64,000 bases of DNA from Hymenobacter ruricola (GTDB lineage: Bacteria; Bacteroidota; Bacteroidia; Cytophagales; Hymenobacteraceae), in assembly GCF_015694525.1 (NCBI RefSeq), contig NZ_JADQDM010000017.1, positions 43,232-107,231 on the forward strand. Reading direction: 5' to 3'. The notes under the pieces are model-generated. The model searched no databases. It worked only from the letters and a program-made list of their open reading frames with translations, and was not told the origin of the DNA. A program made the position numbers and the translations under genes. Below are positions 26,707 through 34,426 of this stretch, piece after piece. Each line of letters opens with the position of its first letter. The first letter of the stretch is position 1.

Positions 26707-28197
26707 CTACCGCCCACCAAACGCCACTTCGTTGTAGCGCAGCTCGTTTTTGAAGGTGCGGAGCTTGGTATCGGCGTCGATGATGACGAACTCGATGCCG
26801 GCCATTTCGGCGAAGTCTTCCAGGTATTCGGCGGTGAGGTTTTGGCTGTAGCCGGTGTGGTGGGCGCCGCCGGCCAGAATCCAGGCGGCCGCGCCAACTG
26901 CCAGGCTCGGCTGCACTTTCCAGAGCACGCGGGCTACGGGCAGCTTGGGCAAGTCCTGCGCTGGCGCCACGGCCTCCACTTCGTTTACTATCATGCGGAA
27001 GCGGTTGCCCAGGTCCACGATGGTGGCGTTCAGGGCCGGGCCGGCGGGGCAGTTGAACACCAGGCGGGCCGGGTCGGCCTTGCCACCGATGCCCAGCGGG
27101 TGCACTTCCACGCGCACCTTGCCTTCGGCGATGCTGGGGCAGATTTCGAGCATGTGCGAGCCGAGTACCTGCTCGTTGCCGGGCGCGAAGTGGTAGGTAT
27201 AGTCTTCCATAAAGGAGTTGCCGCCGGGCAGGCCGGCGCCCATCACCTTCATGGCGCGCACCAGGGCCGCGGTTTTCCAGTCGCCCTCGCCGCCGAAGCC
27301 GTAGCCCTCGGCCATGAGCCGCTGCGTGGCAATGCCGGGCAGCTGCGCCAGGCCGTGCAGGTCCTCAAAAGTATCGGTGAAGCCCTTGGCGCCCTTGTCC
27401 TGCAGGAACTTCCGCAGGCCGGCCTCGATGCGGGCGGCTTCGCGCAGGCTGTCGCGCTGGGCGCCGCCGGCTTTCAGGTCGTCGGCCAGCTCGTATTCCT
27501 GCTCGTAGGTGCTTAGCAGCTCGTCAATCTGCGCGTCGCTGATTTCATTCACCACGGCCACCAAATCGCCGATGCCGTAGGTGTTCACCTCGTAGCCAAA
27601 CTTGATTTCGGCTTCCACTTTGTCGCCTTCGGTCACGGCCACGTAGCGCATGTTGTCGCCGAAGCGGATAAACCGGGCCGACTGCCAGTCGGCCCAGGCG
27701 CAGGCCACGCGGCTCCAGATGCTGAGGCTGTCCTGCACGGCGGCGCTTTGCCAGTGGCCCACCACCACTTTGCGGTTCAGCCGCATGCGCGTGCCGATGA
27801 AGCCAAACTCCCGGTCGCCGTGCGCCGATTGGTTGGTGTTCATGAAGTCCATGTCGATGTCGGCCCACGGAATGTCGCGGTTGAACTGCGTGTGCAGGTG
27901 CGCCAGCGGCTTTTGCAGGATTTTCAACCCGTTTATCCACATTTTGGCGGGGGAAAACGTGTGCATCCAGGCAATCAGGCCCACGCAGTTTTCGGACTGG
28001 TTGGCTTCCTGCATGAGCTTGAAAATCTCCTGCGGCGTTTTCAGAATGGGCTTGTAGACGATTCTGATGGGCAATTTGGTGCCCAGCTCCTCGGCAATCT
28101 GCTGCGAGTGGCGGGCCACTTCCTCCAGCGTTTCGGGGCCGTAGAGGTGCTGCGTGCCGGTGATGAACCAGGCTTCATAGTGGGAAAGGTTAATCAT
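26707..28197 (-). CDS. araA: L-arabinose isomerase
   Basis: 496 residues from MINLSHYEAWFITGTQHLYG. It converts L-arabinose to L-ribulose in the cytoplasm using Mn2+. Family motifs: WMHTFSPAKMWI, LHTQFNRDIPW, AHGDREFGFI; metal-site segments YGFGGEGDWKTAAL, FMEDYTYHF, GSHMLEICPS and GGAHHTGYS supply the expected Glu, Glu, His and His. Length is standard. It is the last gene of araB-araD-araA; a family III inverted repeat fills the 78-base gap to araD. Confidence 0.97.
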   Translation of the reverse strand: MINLSHYEAWFITGTQHLYGPETLEEVARHSQQIAEELGTKLPIRIVYKPILKTPQEIFKLMQEANQSENCVGLIAWMHTFSPAKMWINGLKILQKPLAHLHTQFNRDIPWADIDMDFMNTNQSAHGDREFGFIGTRMRLNRKVVVGHWQSAAVQDSLSIWSRVACAWADWQSARFIRFGDNMRYVAVTEGDKVEAEIKFGYEVNTYGIGDLVAVVNEISDAQIDELLSTYEQEYELADDLKAGGAQRDSLREAARIEAGLRKFLQDKGAKGFTDTFEDLHGLAQLPGIATQRLMAEGYGFGGEGDWKTAALVRAMKVMGAGLPGGNSFMEDYTYHFAPGNEQVLGSHMLEICPSIAEGKVRVEVHPLGIGGKADPARLVFNCPAGPALNATIVDLGNRFRMIVNEVEAVAPAQDLPKLPVARVLWKVQPSLAVGAAAWILAGGAHHTGYSQNLTAEYLEDFAEMAGIEFVIIDADTKLRTFKNELRYNEVAFGGR

Positions 28198-28200
28198 AGA

Positions 28201-28280
28201 AGTAGCGCGGACTTTGTAGTCCGCGTTTGAGGAAGTGAATTTGATTTCGTTCGGACGCGGACTACAAAGTCCGCGCTACT
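28201..28280. repeat. Inverted repeat, family III (copy A), supplying the araD stop codon
   Basis: Arms 28201-28226 and 28255-28280 are perfect 26-base reverse complements starting AGTAGCGCGGACTTTGTAG. Each arm is itself nearly palindromic (CGGACT...AGTCCG). The right arm, read on the minus strand, contains the TAG stop of araD (28276-28278). Confidence 0.95.
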
Positions 28281-28977
28281 GTTGTCCGTAGTAGGAATGC
28301 AGGCCGTGCTTGCGCTCGTAGTGCTTGCGAATGAGGGCATCCTTGAGGCGCGGCACCTCCGGCCGTAGCGTGCAGCTGAGGTAGGCCATGCGGGCCACCT
28401 CTTCCAGCACGGCGCTGTTGTACACGGCTTTTTCGACCGTTTTGCCCCAGGAAAAGGGCGCGTGGTTGGCCAGCAGCACCATTTCCACTTCCGAGGGCGA
28501 GAGGCCGCGGCGCTGAAACTCGTTGAGAATCTGCCAGCCGGTCTGGTGCTCGTAGTCGCCGGCAATCATGGCGTCCTCCATGGGCGGGGCGCAGGGAATG
28601 TCCACGGTGAGGTGGTCGGCGTGGGTGGTGCCGAGGATGGGAATATCGAGCTGCGCCTGGGCCCAGGCCGTGGCGTAGGTGCTATGCGTGTGCACAATGC
28701 CGCCGATGTGCTCCCAGTGCGTGTAGAGCACGGCGTGGGTTTTGGTGTCGGATGAGGGCCGCTTCTCCCCTTCCAGCACGTTGTTGGCGAAGTCGAGAAT
28801 GACGATGTCCTCGGGCTTTAGTGTCTCATACGGCACGCCGCTGGGCTTGATGGCGAACACGCCTTTGTCCCGGTCCACCACGCTGGCGTTGCCGAAGGTG
28901 AAGAGCACCAGCCCGAGCTTGGGCAGCTGCATGTTGGCGTCGTAGCACGCCTGTTTCAGGTCCTGGTACTGGCTCAT
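28276..28977 (-). CDS. araD: L-ribulose-5-phosphate 4-epimerase
   Basis: 233 residues from MSQYQDLKQACYDANMQL. It converts L-ribulose-5-phosphate to D-xylulose-5-phosphate with Zn2+. Visible: FTFGNASVVDRDKG, IKPSGVPYE, the metal ligands in GIVHTHSTYATAWAQ, TTHADHLT, and the third His in LLANHAPFSWG. Its ATG overlaps the TGA of araB (ATGA), indicating translational coupling. The stop codon is inside a family III repeat; the C-terminal HSYYGQQ fits the family, so little was lost. Confidence 0.96.
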   Translation of the reverse strand: MSQYQDLKQACYDANMQLPKLGLVLFTFGNASVVDRDKGVFAIKPSGVPYETLKPEDIVILDFANNVLEGEKRPSSDTKTHAVLYTHWEHIGGIVHTHSTYATAWAQAQLDIPILGTTHADHLTVDIPCAPPMEDAMIAGDYEHQTGWQILNEFQRRGLSPSEVEMVLLANHAPFSWGKTVEKAVYNSAVLEEVARMAYLSCTLRPEVPRLKDALIRKHYERKHGLHSYYGQQ

Positions 28978-30728
28978 TGGGTAGCTTGTAGCGTGGACTC
29001 TGTGAGTCCGCGCGTGACGAGCTTCATTTGGGTGTCGTTCATGCGCGGACTCGCAGAGTCCACGCTACTTTCCACGAACCGGCCGAAGGCCTGGTACTGC
29101 TCGTAGCGGGCCGCGTAGTCGGCCACGCGGGCGGGGTTGGGCTCGTAGGTTTCGGCGAAGCCACTGCCCATGGCCTTCTGGGCCGTGAGCACGTCGGCGT
29201 GCAGGCCAGCCGCCACGGCCGCGTACATGGCCGCGCCCAGCGCCGGCGCCTGCTCCGACACCGCAATTTTGATGGGCCGGTTCAGCACGTCGGCCAGCGT
29301 TTGCATCACGAATTGCGACTTCTTCGCCACGCCGCCGATGCCGATGACCTGCTTCACCGGAATGCCTTCCTCCTCAAACCGCTCCACAATCTGCTTCGAG
29401 CCGTAGCAAATGGCCTCCACCAGCGCCCGGAACACCTGCGGCGCGCTCGTGCCCATGGTCAGGTTCATCAGGGCGCCTTTCAGGGCCTGGTTGGCGTCGG
29501 GCGTGCGGCGGCCGTTCACCCAGTCCAGGGCCAAAACCTGCGATTCCGCCGGGTCCACCTTCGCGGCGGCTTCGCTGAGCTGCACCAGCAGTGTGTTGCT
29601 CATTTCCTCGCGCAGGGCGGCTTGCAGCTCCGGCGTCAGCACGTTGGAGTGCGGCAGCACGTGTTGCAGGGGCCACTCCAGCATCTGGCGGAACCAGGCC
29701 AGCAAGTCGCCGAAAGCGGACTGGCCGGCTTCGAGGCCCAGCATGCCCGGAATAACGGAGCCGTCTACCTGCCCGCAGATGCCGGCCACGAGGTGGGCTC
29801 CCACTTCGCTGGTGGGCGCCACCACGATGTCGCAGGTGCTGGTGCCCATCACCTTCACCATCGAATAGGCTTCGATTTCGCCCGCCACGGCGCCGGCGTG
29901 GGCATCGAAAGAACCCACGGCCACCACGGTGTCGGTGCTCAGGCCCAGGCGCTCGGCCCACTCGGCGGAAAGGTGGCCGGCTACCTCGTCGGCGGTGTAG
30001 GTTTCGGTGAATAGCCGTTGGCGTAAACCGGCGAGTTTGGGTTCGAGGTGAGTGAGAAACTCCTCCGCAGGCAGGCCGCCCCAGCTCTCGTGCCACATGG
30101 CCTTGTGGCCGGCGGCGCAGCGGCTGCGCTTGAACGTGGCCAGGTCGCCGCCGGTGAGCAGCAGGGTTATCCAGTCGCAGTGCTCCATCCAGGAATATGC
30201 GGCTTGGGCCACGGCTTCGTCTTCGCGCACCACGTGGGCGATTTTGGCCCAGAACCACTCCGAGGAATAAATGCCGCCCTCGAACTTGGTAAAATCCTCG
30301 CCGCCCCAGGTGCGGGCTTTGTGGTTGACTTCGGCGGCTTCGCTCAGGGCGGTGTGGTCTTTCCAGAGCACGAACTGGGCGTTGGGATTCTCGGCAAATT
30401 CGGGCAGCAAGCCCAGCGCCACGCCCTGCGCATTCACCGGACCGGGCGTGGAGCCGGTGGTGTCCACGGCGAGACCTTTGATTTGGTCGGTGGGCACCGC
30501 CTGGGCCACTTGGCGCACCACAGCTTCCAGCCCTTCGATGTAGTCGAGTGGGTGCTGGCGGAACTGGTTTTTGGCCGGGTTGCAGTACTGGCCGGTTTTC
30601 CAGCGGGCGTAGGCGTGCACGGCCTGGGCTTTTTCGGCGCCGGTGCGGGCATCGACCAGCACGGCGCGCACCGAGTCGGTGCCGTAGTCAACGCCGAGGA
30701 CGTAGGCGGGGGTGGTGGGTTGTTCCAC
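28974..30728 (-). CDS. araB: L-ribulokinase
   Basis: 584 residues from a GTG start (MEQPTTPAYVLGVDYGTDS); no in-frame ATG lies close upstream. FGGY-family kinase that phosphorylates L-ribulose with ATP. Visible: DYGTDSVRAVLVD, AVDTTGSTPGPVN, HCDWITLLLTG, the catalytic Asp in GSFDAHAGAVAGE, MGTSTCDIVV, DWVNGRRTPDAN and GIGGVAKKSQFVMQTLADV. The recognisable protein ends near residue 553 (AFGRFVE). The last 31 residues (starting SSVDSASPRM) are encoded by a family III inverted repeat and look like an acquired tail. The TGA overlaps the araD start. Likely co-transcribed with araD and araA; no AraR-type regulator is present in this window. Confidence 0.95.
   Translation of the reverse strand: MEQPTTPAYVLGVDYGTDSVRAVLVDARTGAEKAQAVHAYARWKTGQYCNPAKNQFRQHPLDYIEGLEAVVRQVAQAVPTDQIKGLAVDTTGSTPGPVNAQGVALGLLPEFAENPNAQFVLWKDHTALSEAAEVNHKARTWGGEDFTKFEGGIYSSEWFWAKIAHVVREDEAVAQAAYSWMEHCDWITLLLTGGDLATFKRSRCAAGHKAMWHESWGGLPAEEFLTHLEPKLAGLRQRLFTETYTADEVAGHLSAEWAERLGLSTDTVVAVGSFDAHAGAVAGEIEAYSMVKVMGTSTCDIVVAPTSEVGAHLVAGICGQVDGSVIPGMLGLEAGQSAFGDLLAWFRQMLEWPLQHVLPHSNVLTPELQAALREEMSNTLLVQLSEAAAKVDPAESQVLALDWVNGRRTPDANQALKGALMNLTMGTSAPQVFRALVEAICYGSKQIVERFEEEGIPVKQVIGIGGVAKKSQFVMQTLADVLNRPIKIAVSEQAPALGAAMYAAVAAGLHADVLTAQKAMGSGFAETYEPNPARVADYAARYEQYQAFGRFVESSVDSASPRMNDTQMKLVTRGLTESTLQATQ
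28988..29068. repeat. Inverted repeat, family III (copy B), inside the araB coding sequence
   Basis: Arms 28988-29013 and 29043-29068 match except for one position (TGTGAG against CGCAGA region) and begin GTAGCGTGGACTCTG. The element lies wholly within the 3' end of araB and is translated there in a frame without stops. Confidence 0.95.
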
Positions 30729-30762
30729 GAGTGTTTGATTGATGGTTTTTAGGCCCTGGCCG

Positions 30763-30861
30763 CGTCATGTCGAGCTGGTCGAGACATCTCGCGCGTGTTA
30801 CTAACTCCATCGATTGGATTAGTGGTGGCACGCGAGATGTCTCGACCAGCTCGACATGACG
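30763..30861. repeat. Inverted repeat, family II (copy C)
   Basis: Perfect 31-base arms (30763-30793 and 30831-30861) of the CGTCATGTCGAGCTGGTC type enclose the inner palindrome around CCATCGATTGG. GGGCTTTTTTT follows on the plus strand. It occupies most of the gap between galM and araB and could limit read-through or stabilise mRNA ends. Confidence 0.95.
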
Positions 30862-30893
30862 GGCTTTTTTTATTCCTTGTTCCTGCTTCGTTC

Positions 30894-32099
30894 CTACTTC
30901 CGCACCCCGAACTTGTAGGTGCTCACGGAGTGGAACGTCTCGCCCGGCTTCAGCTCGGTGCTGGGGAAGCCGGGCTGGTTGGGCGAGTCGGGGAAGTGCT
31001 GGGTTTCGAGGCAGAAGCCGGCGTGCTTGCCGTACACGGTGCCGCCTTTGCCTTTCAGGGTGCCGTCGAGGAAGTTGCCGGTATAGAACTGCACGCCGGG
31101 CTGGTCGGTGGTCACGTCCAGGGTGCGGCCGGTGGTGGGCTCGTACACAGTGGCGGCGGGGTGCTCGCCGGCGCCGCCGTTCAGCACCCAGTTGTGGTCG
31201 TAGCCGCCGGGCACCTGCGCGATGCGCTCGCCGATGGCATGGGGCGCGGTGAAATCGAAGGGCGTGCCCTTGACCGGCTTCAGCTCGCCGGTCGGAATCA
31301 GGGTGGCATCCACCACGGTGTAGCGGTCGGCGGGGATGGTTACCTCGTGGCCCAGCACGTCCTGGCCGGCGCCGTGGTTCAGGTTGAAGTAGGCGTGGTT
31401 GGTGAGGTTGAGCACCGTGGCCTTGTCGGTGGTGGCGGTGTAGTCGATGCGCAGGGCGTTGTCGTTGGTGAGGGTGTACACCACGGTCACGTTGAGGTTG
31501 CCGGGGTAGCCTTCTTCGCCGTCCTTGCTCCGGTAGGTGAGCGTGAGGCTTTGGCCGTCGGCCGATGCGCCGGGCTTGGCCTGCCACACCGCTTTATCGA
31601 AGCCCTTGAGGCCGCCGTGCAGGGTGTTGGGCCCGTTGTTTTTGGCCAGGGTGTAGGCCTTGCCGTCGAGCGTGAATTTGCCGCCCTTGAGGCGGTTGCC
31701 GTAGCGCCCGATGAGGGCGCCGAAATAGGGGCCGGCCTTGAGAAACTCGGGGCTCTGGTAACCGCTCACGTTGTCGAAGCCGAGGATGACGTCGCCCAGT
31801 TGGCCGTCTTTGTCGGGCACGAGCAGGCTGGTGAGCGTGCCGCCAAAGTCGGTGATGGTGGCCTTTACGCCGTTGGCGTTCGAGAGGGTGAAGAGTTGCA
31901 CTTCGGTGCCGTCGGCGGTTTTGCCGAAGGAGGCGGAGGTGGGCATGGCGGGGGTGGTCGTTTGGGCCGAATCGGCGGAAGCCGACGCCGGGGTGGAAGT
32001 GGTGGAGTGGTCGGCGGACTGGTTGGACCCGCAGGCCGCCAGCCACAACAGGCCGGGCAGTGTTACGGCCAGCAGCCGGGAACGGCGAAGTGAACTCAT
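30894..32099 (-). CDS. galM: Aldose 1-epimerase (mutarotase), lipoprotein form
   Basis: 401 residues from MSSLRRSRLLAVTLPG. Type II signal peptide with lipobox LAAC (Cys at about residue 23), followed by a Ser/Thr/Ala-rich linker (24-55), so it is membrane-anchored, probably facing the periplasm. The catalytic domain has ITDFGGTLTSLLVPD, FGALIGRYGNRL, NNGPNTLHGG (His), NLTNHAYFNL (His), GGYDHNW and the catalytic Glu in CLETQHFPDSPN. It interconverts alpha and beta anomers of aldoses. Its place upstream of araB-araD-araA on the same strand suggests work on arabinose or related sugars before uptake or isomerisation. Confidence 0.93.
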   Translation of the reverse strand: MSSLRRSRLLAVTLPGLLWLAACGSNQSADHSTTSTPASASADSAQTTTPAMPTSASFGKTADGTEVQLFTLSNANGVKATITDFGGTLTSLLVPDKDGQLGDVILGFDNVSGYQSPEFLKAGPYFGALIGRYGNRLKGGKFTLDGKAYTLAKNNGPNTLHGGLKGFDKAVWQAKPGASADGQSLTLTYRSKDGEEGYPGNLNVTVVYTLTNDNALRIDYTATTDKATVLNLTNHAYFNLNHGAGQDVLGHEVTIPADRYTVVDATLIPTGELKPVKGTPFDFTAPHAIGERIAQVPGGYDHNWVLNGGAGEHPAATVYEPTTGRTLDVTTDQPGVQFYTGNFLDGTLKGKGGTVYGKHAGFCLETQHFPDSPNQPGFPSTELKPGETFHSVSTYKFGVRK

Positions 32100-32210
32100 G
32101 CTTTTTCAGGATGAAGTGGGACGTGAAACTAGAAGCGCCCGAAAGGTAAACCTTACTGTACCCTACTGCCTACCGTGTTTTTTGGCGGCAGCTCAACGTA
32201 AAAGACAATT

Positions 32211-32295
32211 CTTGTCATCCGGAGCGCAGCGAAGGACCTTCTCACGTTGCTCTGTCTGACGTGAGAAGGTCCTGCGCGGCGCTCCGGATGACAAG
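32211..32295. repeat. Inverted repeat, family I (copy B)
   Basis: 37-base arms (32211-32247 and 32259-32295) with two mismatches; core TGTCATCCGGAGCGCAGC. It has a much shorter centre (11 bases) than the other family I copies. It lies between the divergent 5' region of galM and the terminator of the aldo/keto reductase. Confidence 0.93.
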
Positions 32296-32319
32296 AGCCG
32301 CCACGACAGCCCCACCCGC

Positions 32320-32353
32320 AAAAAAGCCCCGCAACGGTGGTTGCAGGGCCTCT
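32320..32353 (-). terminator. Intrinsic terminator of the aldo/keto reductase gene
   Basis: Read on the minus strand: GGCCCTGCAA, a short loop, TTGCGGGGCTTTTTT, that is, a stem with one imperfect step followed by six T. It lies 28 bases after the stop codon. Confidence 0.85.
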
Positions 32354-32380
32354 TTTGGTCGCGGCTGAAACGCGCCAAAC

Positions 32381-33232
32381 CTACGCCGCGCCGATGGCGT
32401 CCAGCGCCGCCAGGTCCTCGGCCGAGAGCTGAATGTCGGCCGTTTTCAGGTTCTCTTCCAGGTGCTTCACCTTGGAGGTACCGGGGATGAGCAGGATGTT
32501 GGGCGAGTGGTGCAGCAGCCAGCTCAGGGCAATTTGCGCGGGCGTGGCGCCGTGCTTCTGCGCCAGGGTACCGAGGGCAGCCAGGGCGGCCTTGTTGCCA
32601 CCGGCCAGCGGGTACCACGGAATGAAGGCCATGCCCTGCTCGCGGGTGTAGGTGAGCTCGGCTTCCCACTTGCGGTTGTCCACGCTGTACATGTTTTGCA
32701 CGGACACGACTTTCACGTATTCCTGGGCCTTTTTGATTTGCTCAACGCTGACTTCGGACAGGCCGATGTGCTTGATGAGGCCCTGCTGCTGGGCCTTCTG
32801 CAGAAATTCCAGCGTCTGCTCAAACGGCACCTGCGGGTCGATGCGGTGCAGCTGGTACAAGTCAATCTGCTCCAGTTTCAGCCGCTTCAGGCTGCCGTGC
32901 AGGGCTTCGTCGAGGTGCTTGGGGCTGGCGTCGATGGGCCACTCGTTGGGCCCGGTGCGGAGCAGGCCGCCCTTGGTACCGATGACGAGGCCGGCCGCGT
33001 AGGGGTGCAGGGCTTCGGCAATGAGCTCCTCCGACACGTTGGGGCCGTAGCTGTCGGCCGTGTCGATGAAATTGACGCCGAGCTCCACGGCGCGTTGCAG
33101 CACCCGGATGGATTCGGCGTGGTCCTCGGGCGGGCCCCAGATGCCGGGGCCGGTGATGCGCATGGCGCCGTAGCCGAGGCGGTTGACAGTAAGGTCGCCG
33201 CCGAGGGCGAACGTAGGATGGTAGGTGGACAT
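32381..33232 (-). CDS. Aldo/keto reductase
   Basis: 283 residues from MSTYHPTFALGGDLTVNRL; the frame extends further upstream but the family begins at about this point. NADPH-dependent oxidoreductase with a TIM barrel. The catalytic tetrad is visible: Asp and Tyr in FIDTADSYGPNVSEEL, Lys in GTKGGL, His in YQLHRIDPQVP. Cofactor-binding end: IALSWLLHHSPNILLIPGTSKVKH is seen as consecutive motifs. It reduces an aldehyde or ketone that cannot be named from sequence. It is on the same strand as the ara genes but separated from galM by more than 280 bases and by its own terminator. Confidence 0.92.
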   Translation of the reverse strand: MSTYHPTFALGGDLTVNRLGYGAMRITGPGIWGPPEDHAESIRVLQRAVELGVNFIDTADSYGPNVSEELIAEALHPYAAGLVIGTKGGLLRTGPNEWPIDASPKHLDEALHGSLKRLKLEQIDLYQLHRIDPQVPFEQTLEFLQKAQQQGLIKHIGLSEVSVEQIKKAQEYVKVVSVQNMYSVDNRKWEAELTYTREQGMAFIPWYPLAGGNKAALAALGTLAQKHGATPAQIALSWLLHHSPNILLIPGTSKVKHLEENLKTADIQLSAEDLAALDAIGAA

Positions 33233-33389
33233 GGGTTCGGGATTATCAGTGAAGCGCGACGGCAGGACCAGGCGGCCCGTCGTCGAGAGCGCAGGAGAAG
33301 ACAGCCGGGCGGGCAAGATTGTTTTTGCCCTCCTCACGCCAACCGGCCGGGTAGCAGAGCCGTCGCCGCCGCTTTGCTTAGGCAGCAAA

Positions 33390-33579
33390 GGCCACCACAG
33401 CTTCGCCAGGGCATTTTTTCCCTACAAAACAGGCTGGCGAAGCTTCGCCAGCCTTCCCAATCCTGACAAAAAGGGTTAGCGAAGCTTCGCCAACCTCTTT
33501 TGTTCGGTAAAAACCCGTTGGCGAAGCTTCGCCAGCCTTCCCAATCCTTCCAAAACCGCTTGGCGAAGCAACGCGGGCC
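33390..33579. repeat. Array of five palindromes at an exact 42-bp spacing
   Basis: Palindromes of the form GGCTGGCGAAGCTTCGCCAG (about 22 bases) have centres at 33400, 33442, 33484, 33526 and 33568, each 42 bases apart; the first and last are degenerate. The 20-base spacers 2 and 4 are nearly alike (TTCCCAATCCTnnCAAAA), and spacers 1 and 3 differ. One frame reads a 14-residue unit WRSFASLPNPDKKG, but it is broken by a stop. The array fills much of the 425 bases between the aldo/keto reductase start and the next gene; bases 33233-33389 hold nothing else I can identify. Confidence 0.95.
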
Positions 33580-33657
33580 TCCCTGGCGGCCTATGGCGTG
33601 GTTATTATAACGCTTTCAGTACCTTAGGCGCTCATTTAATTCCCTTTTCTTCTACGC

Positions 33658-34335
33658 ATGGAACCTCAAGCTCTCCCCAAACCCCGCAAAACGCCGCTGC
33701 TGGCCACCAACGACCAGCAGCTGGCCGCCCAGGCCGTGGCCGCCGCCAAATACTGGGGCGTCAACCCGTGGCTTACGCTGCGCTACCTCACCGCCGCCTT
33801 CGCCGACCTGAGCACCGCCTACGACGCGGCCGTGGGCTCCCGCCAGCAAACCGGCTCGGCCCGCCCCATCGATGCCGACGAGCTGCTCGACCTCGACGCC
33901 CGGATTGAGGCCAACCTCTACCGTATCAAGGCCCGCCTGGTGGACAAGTACGACAAGAAAAAAGCCCTCGCCTACTACCCCACGCTGGGCATCAGCAAGT
34001 CGGGCGCGGCCTACGTGGTGGTGAAAGACCGCACCAAGCGCGCGGCGGCCCTCAACACCCTGGTGGCCGGCCTCAAAACCGAAAAAATCGACGACGGCGA
34101 CTACGGCGTGGCCTTCTGGAAGCCCATCGCCACGCGCTACAACGAGCTGGTGAACCACCTCGCCGACGCCAACGGCGCCGTCTCAAAAGCCGTGGCCGCC
34201 AAAGACGCCCTGCGTGCCCAAATCGAGCAGGCCCTCTCCTCCCTGGCCAAAGTCCTCGACGCCAACTACCCCGACGACGCCGAGTACAAAGCCGAACTGC
34301 GCGCCGCCGGCTTCCAGCGCGAGAAGTACCGCTAA
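33658..34335 (+). CDS. Uncharacterised 225-residue protein
   Basis: From MEPQALPKPRKTPLLATND. No signal peptide, membrane segment or known catalytic motif. It is rich in Ala and charged residues, with likely helices (QQLAAQAVAAAKYWG; AVSKAVAAKDALRAQIEQALSSLAKVLD) and a central mixed part (LGISKSGAAYVVVKDRTKRAA; GDYGVAFWKPIATRYNELVNHLAD). It ends in a short basic tail (FQREKYR). Base composition is typical of the genome. It follows the 42-bp palindrome array by 79 bases and precedes the ATPase cassette, but ends 90 bases before that cassette's own promoter-like box, so a link is not shown. Confidence 0.75.
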   Translation: MEPQALPKPRKTPLLATNDQQLAAQAVAAAKYWGVNPWLTLRYLTAAFADLSTAYDAAVGSRQQTGSARPIDADELLDLDARIEANLYRIKARLVDKYDKKKALAYYPTLGISKSGAAYVVVKDRTKRAAALNTLVAGLKTEKIDDGDYGVAFWKPIATRYNELVNHLADANGAVSKAVAAKDALRAQIEQALSSLAKVLDANYPDDAEYKAELRAAGFQREKYR

Positions 34336-34393
34336 GCCGGTTTCCGCATAAATGCCCACGCGGCGGCTTCCGGCAACGGGGGCCGCCGCGTGT

Positions 34394-34401
34394 TACTTTT
34401 G
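34394..34401 (+). promoter_or_regulatory. Bacteroidota -7 box (TACTTTTG) for the ATPase cassette
   Basis: A perfect match to TAnnTTTG lies 26 bases before the ATG of the ATPase gene. No clear -33 TTTG was found at the usual distance, so the call rests on the -7 box and position. Confidence 0.45.
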
Positions 34402-34426
34402 GGCCCGTCCCGTTGTTGAAAAGGTT

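Noticed and set aside
33390..33579. CRISPR array
   Set aside because: Repeat and spacer period is regular, but spacers are related to each other, repeats are fully palindromic and vary, and no cas gene is present.
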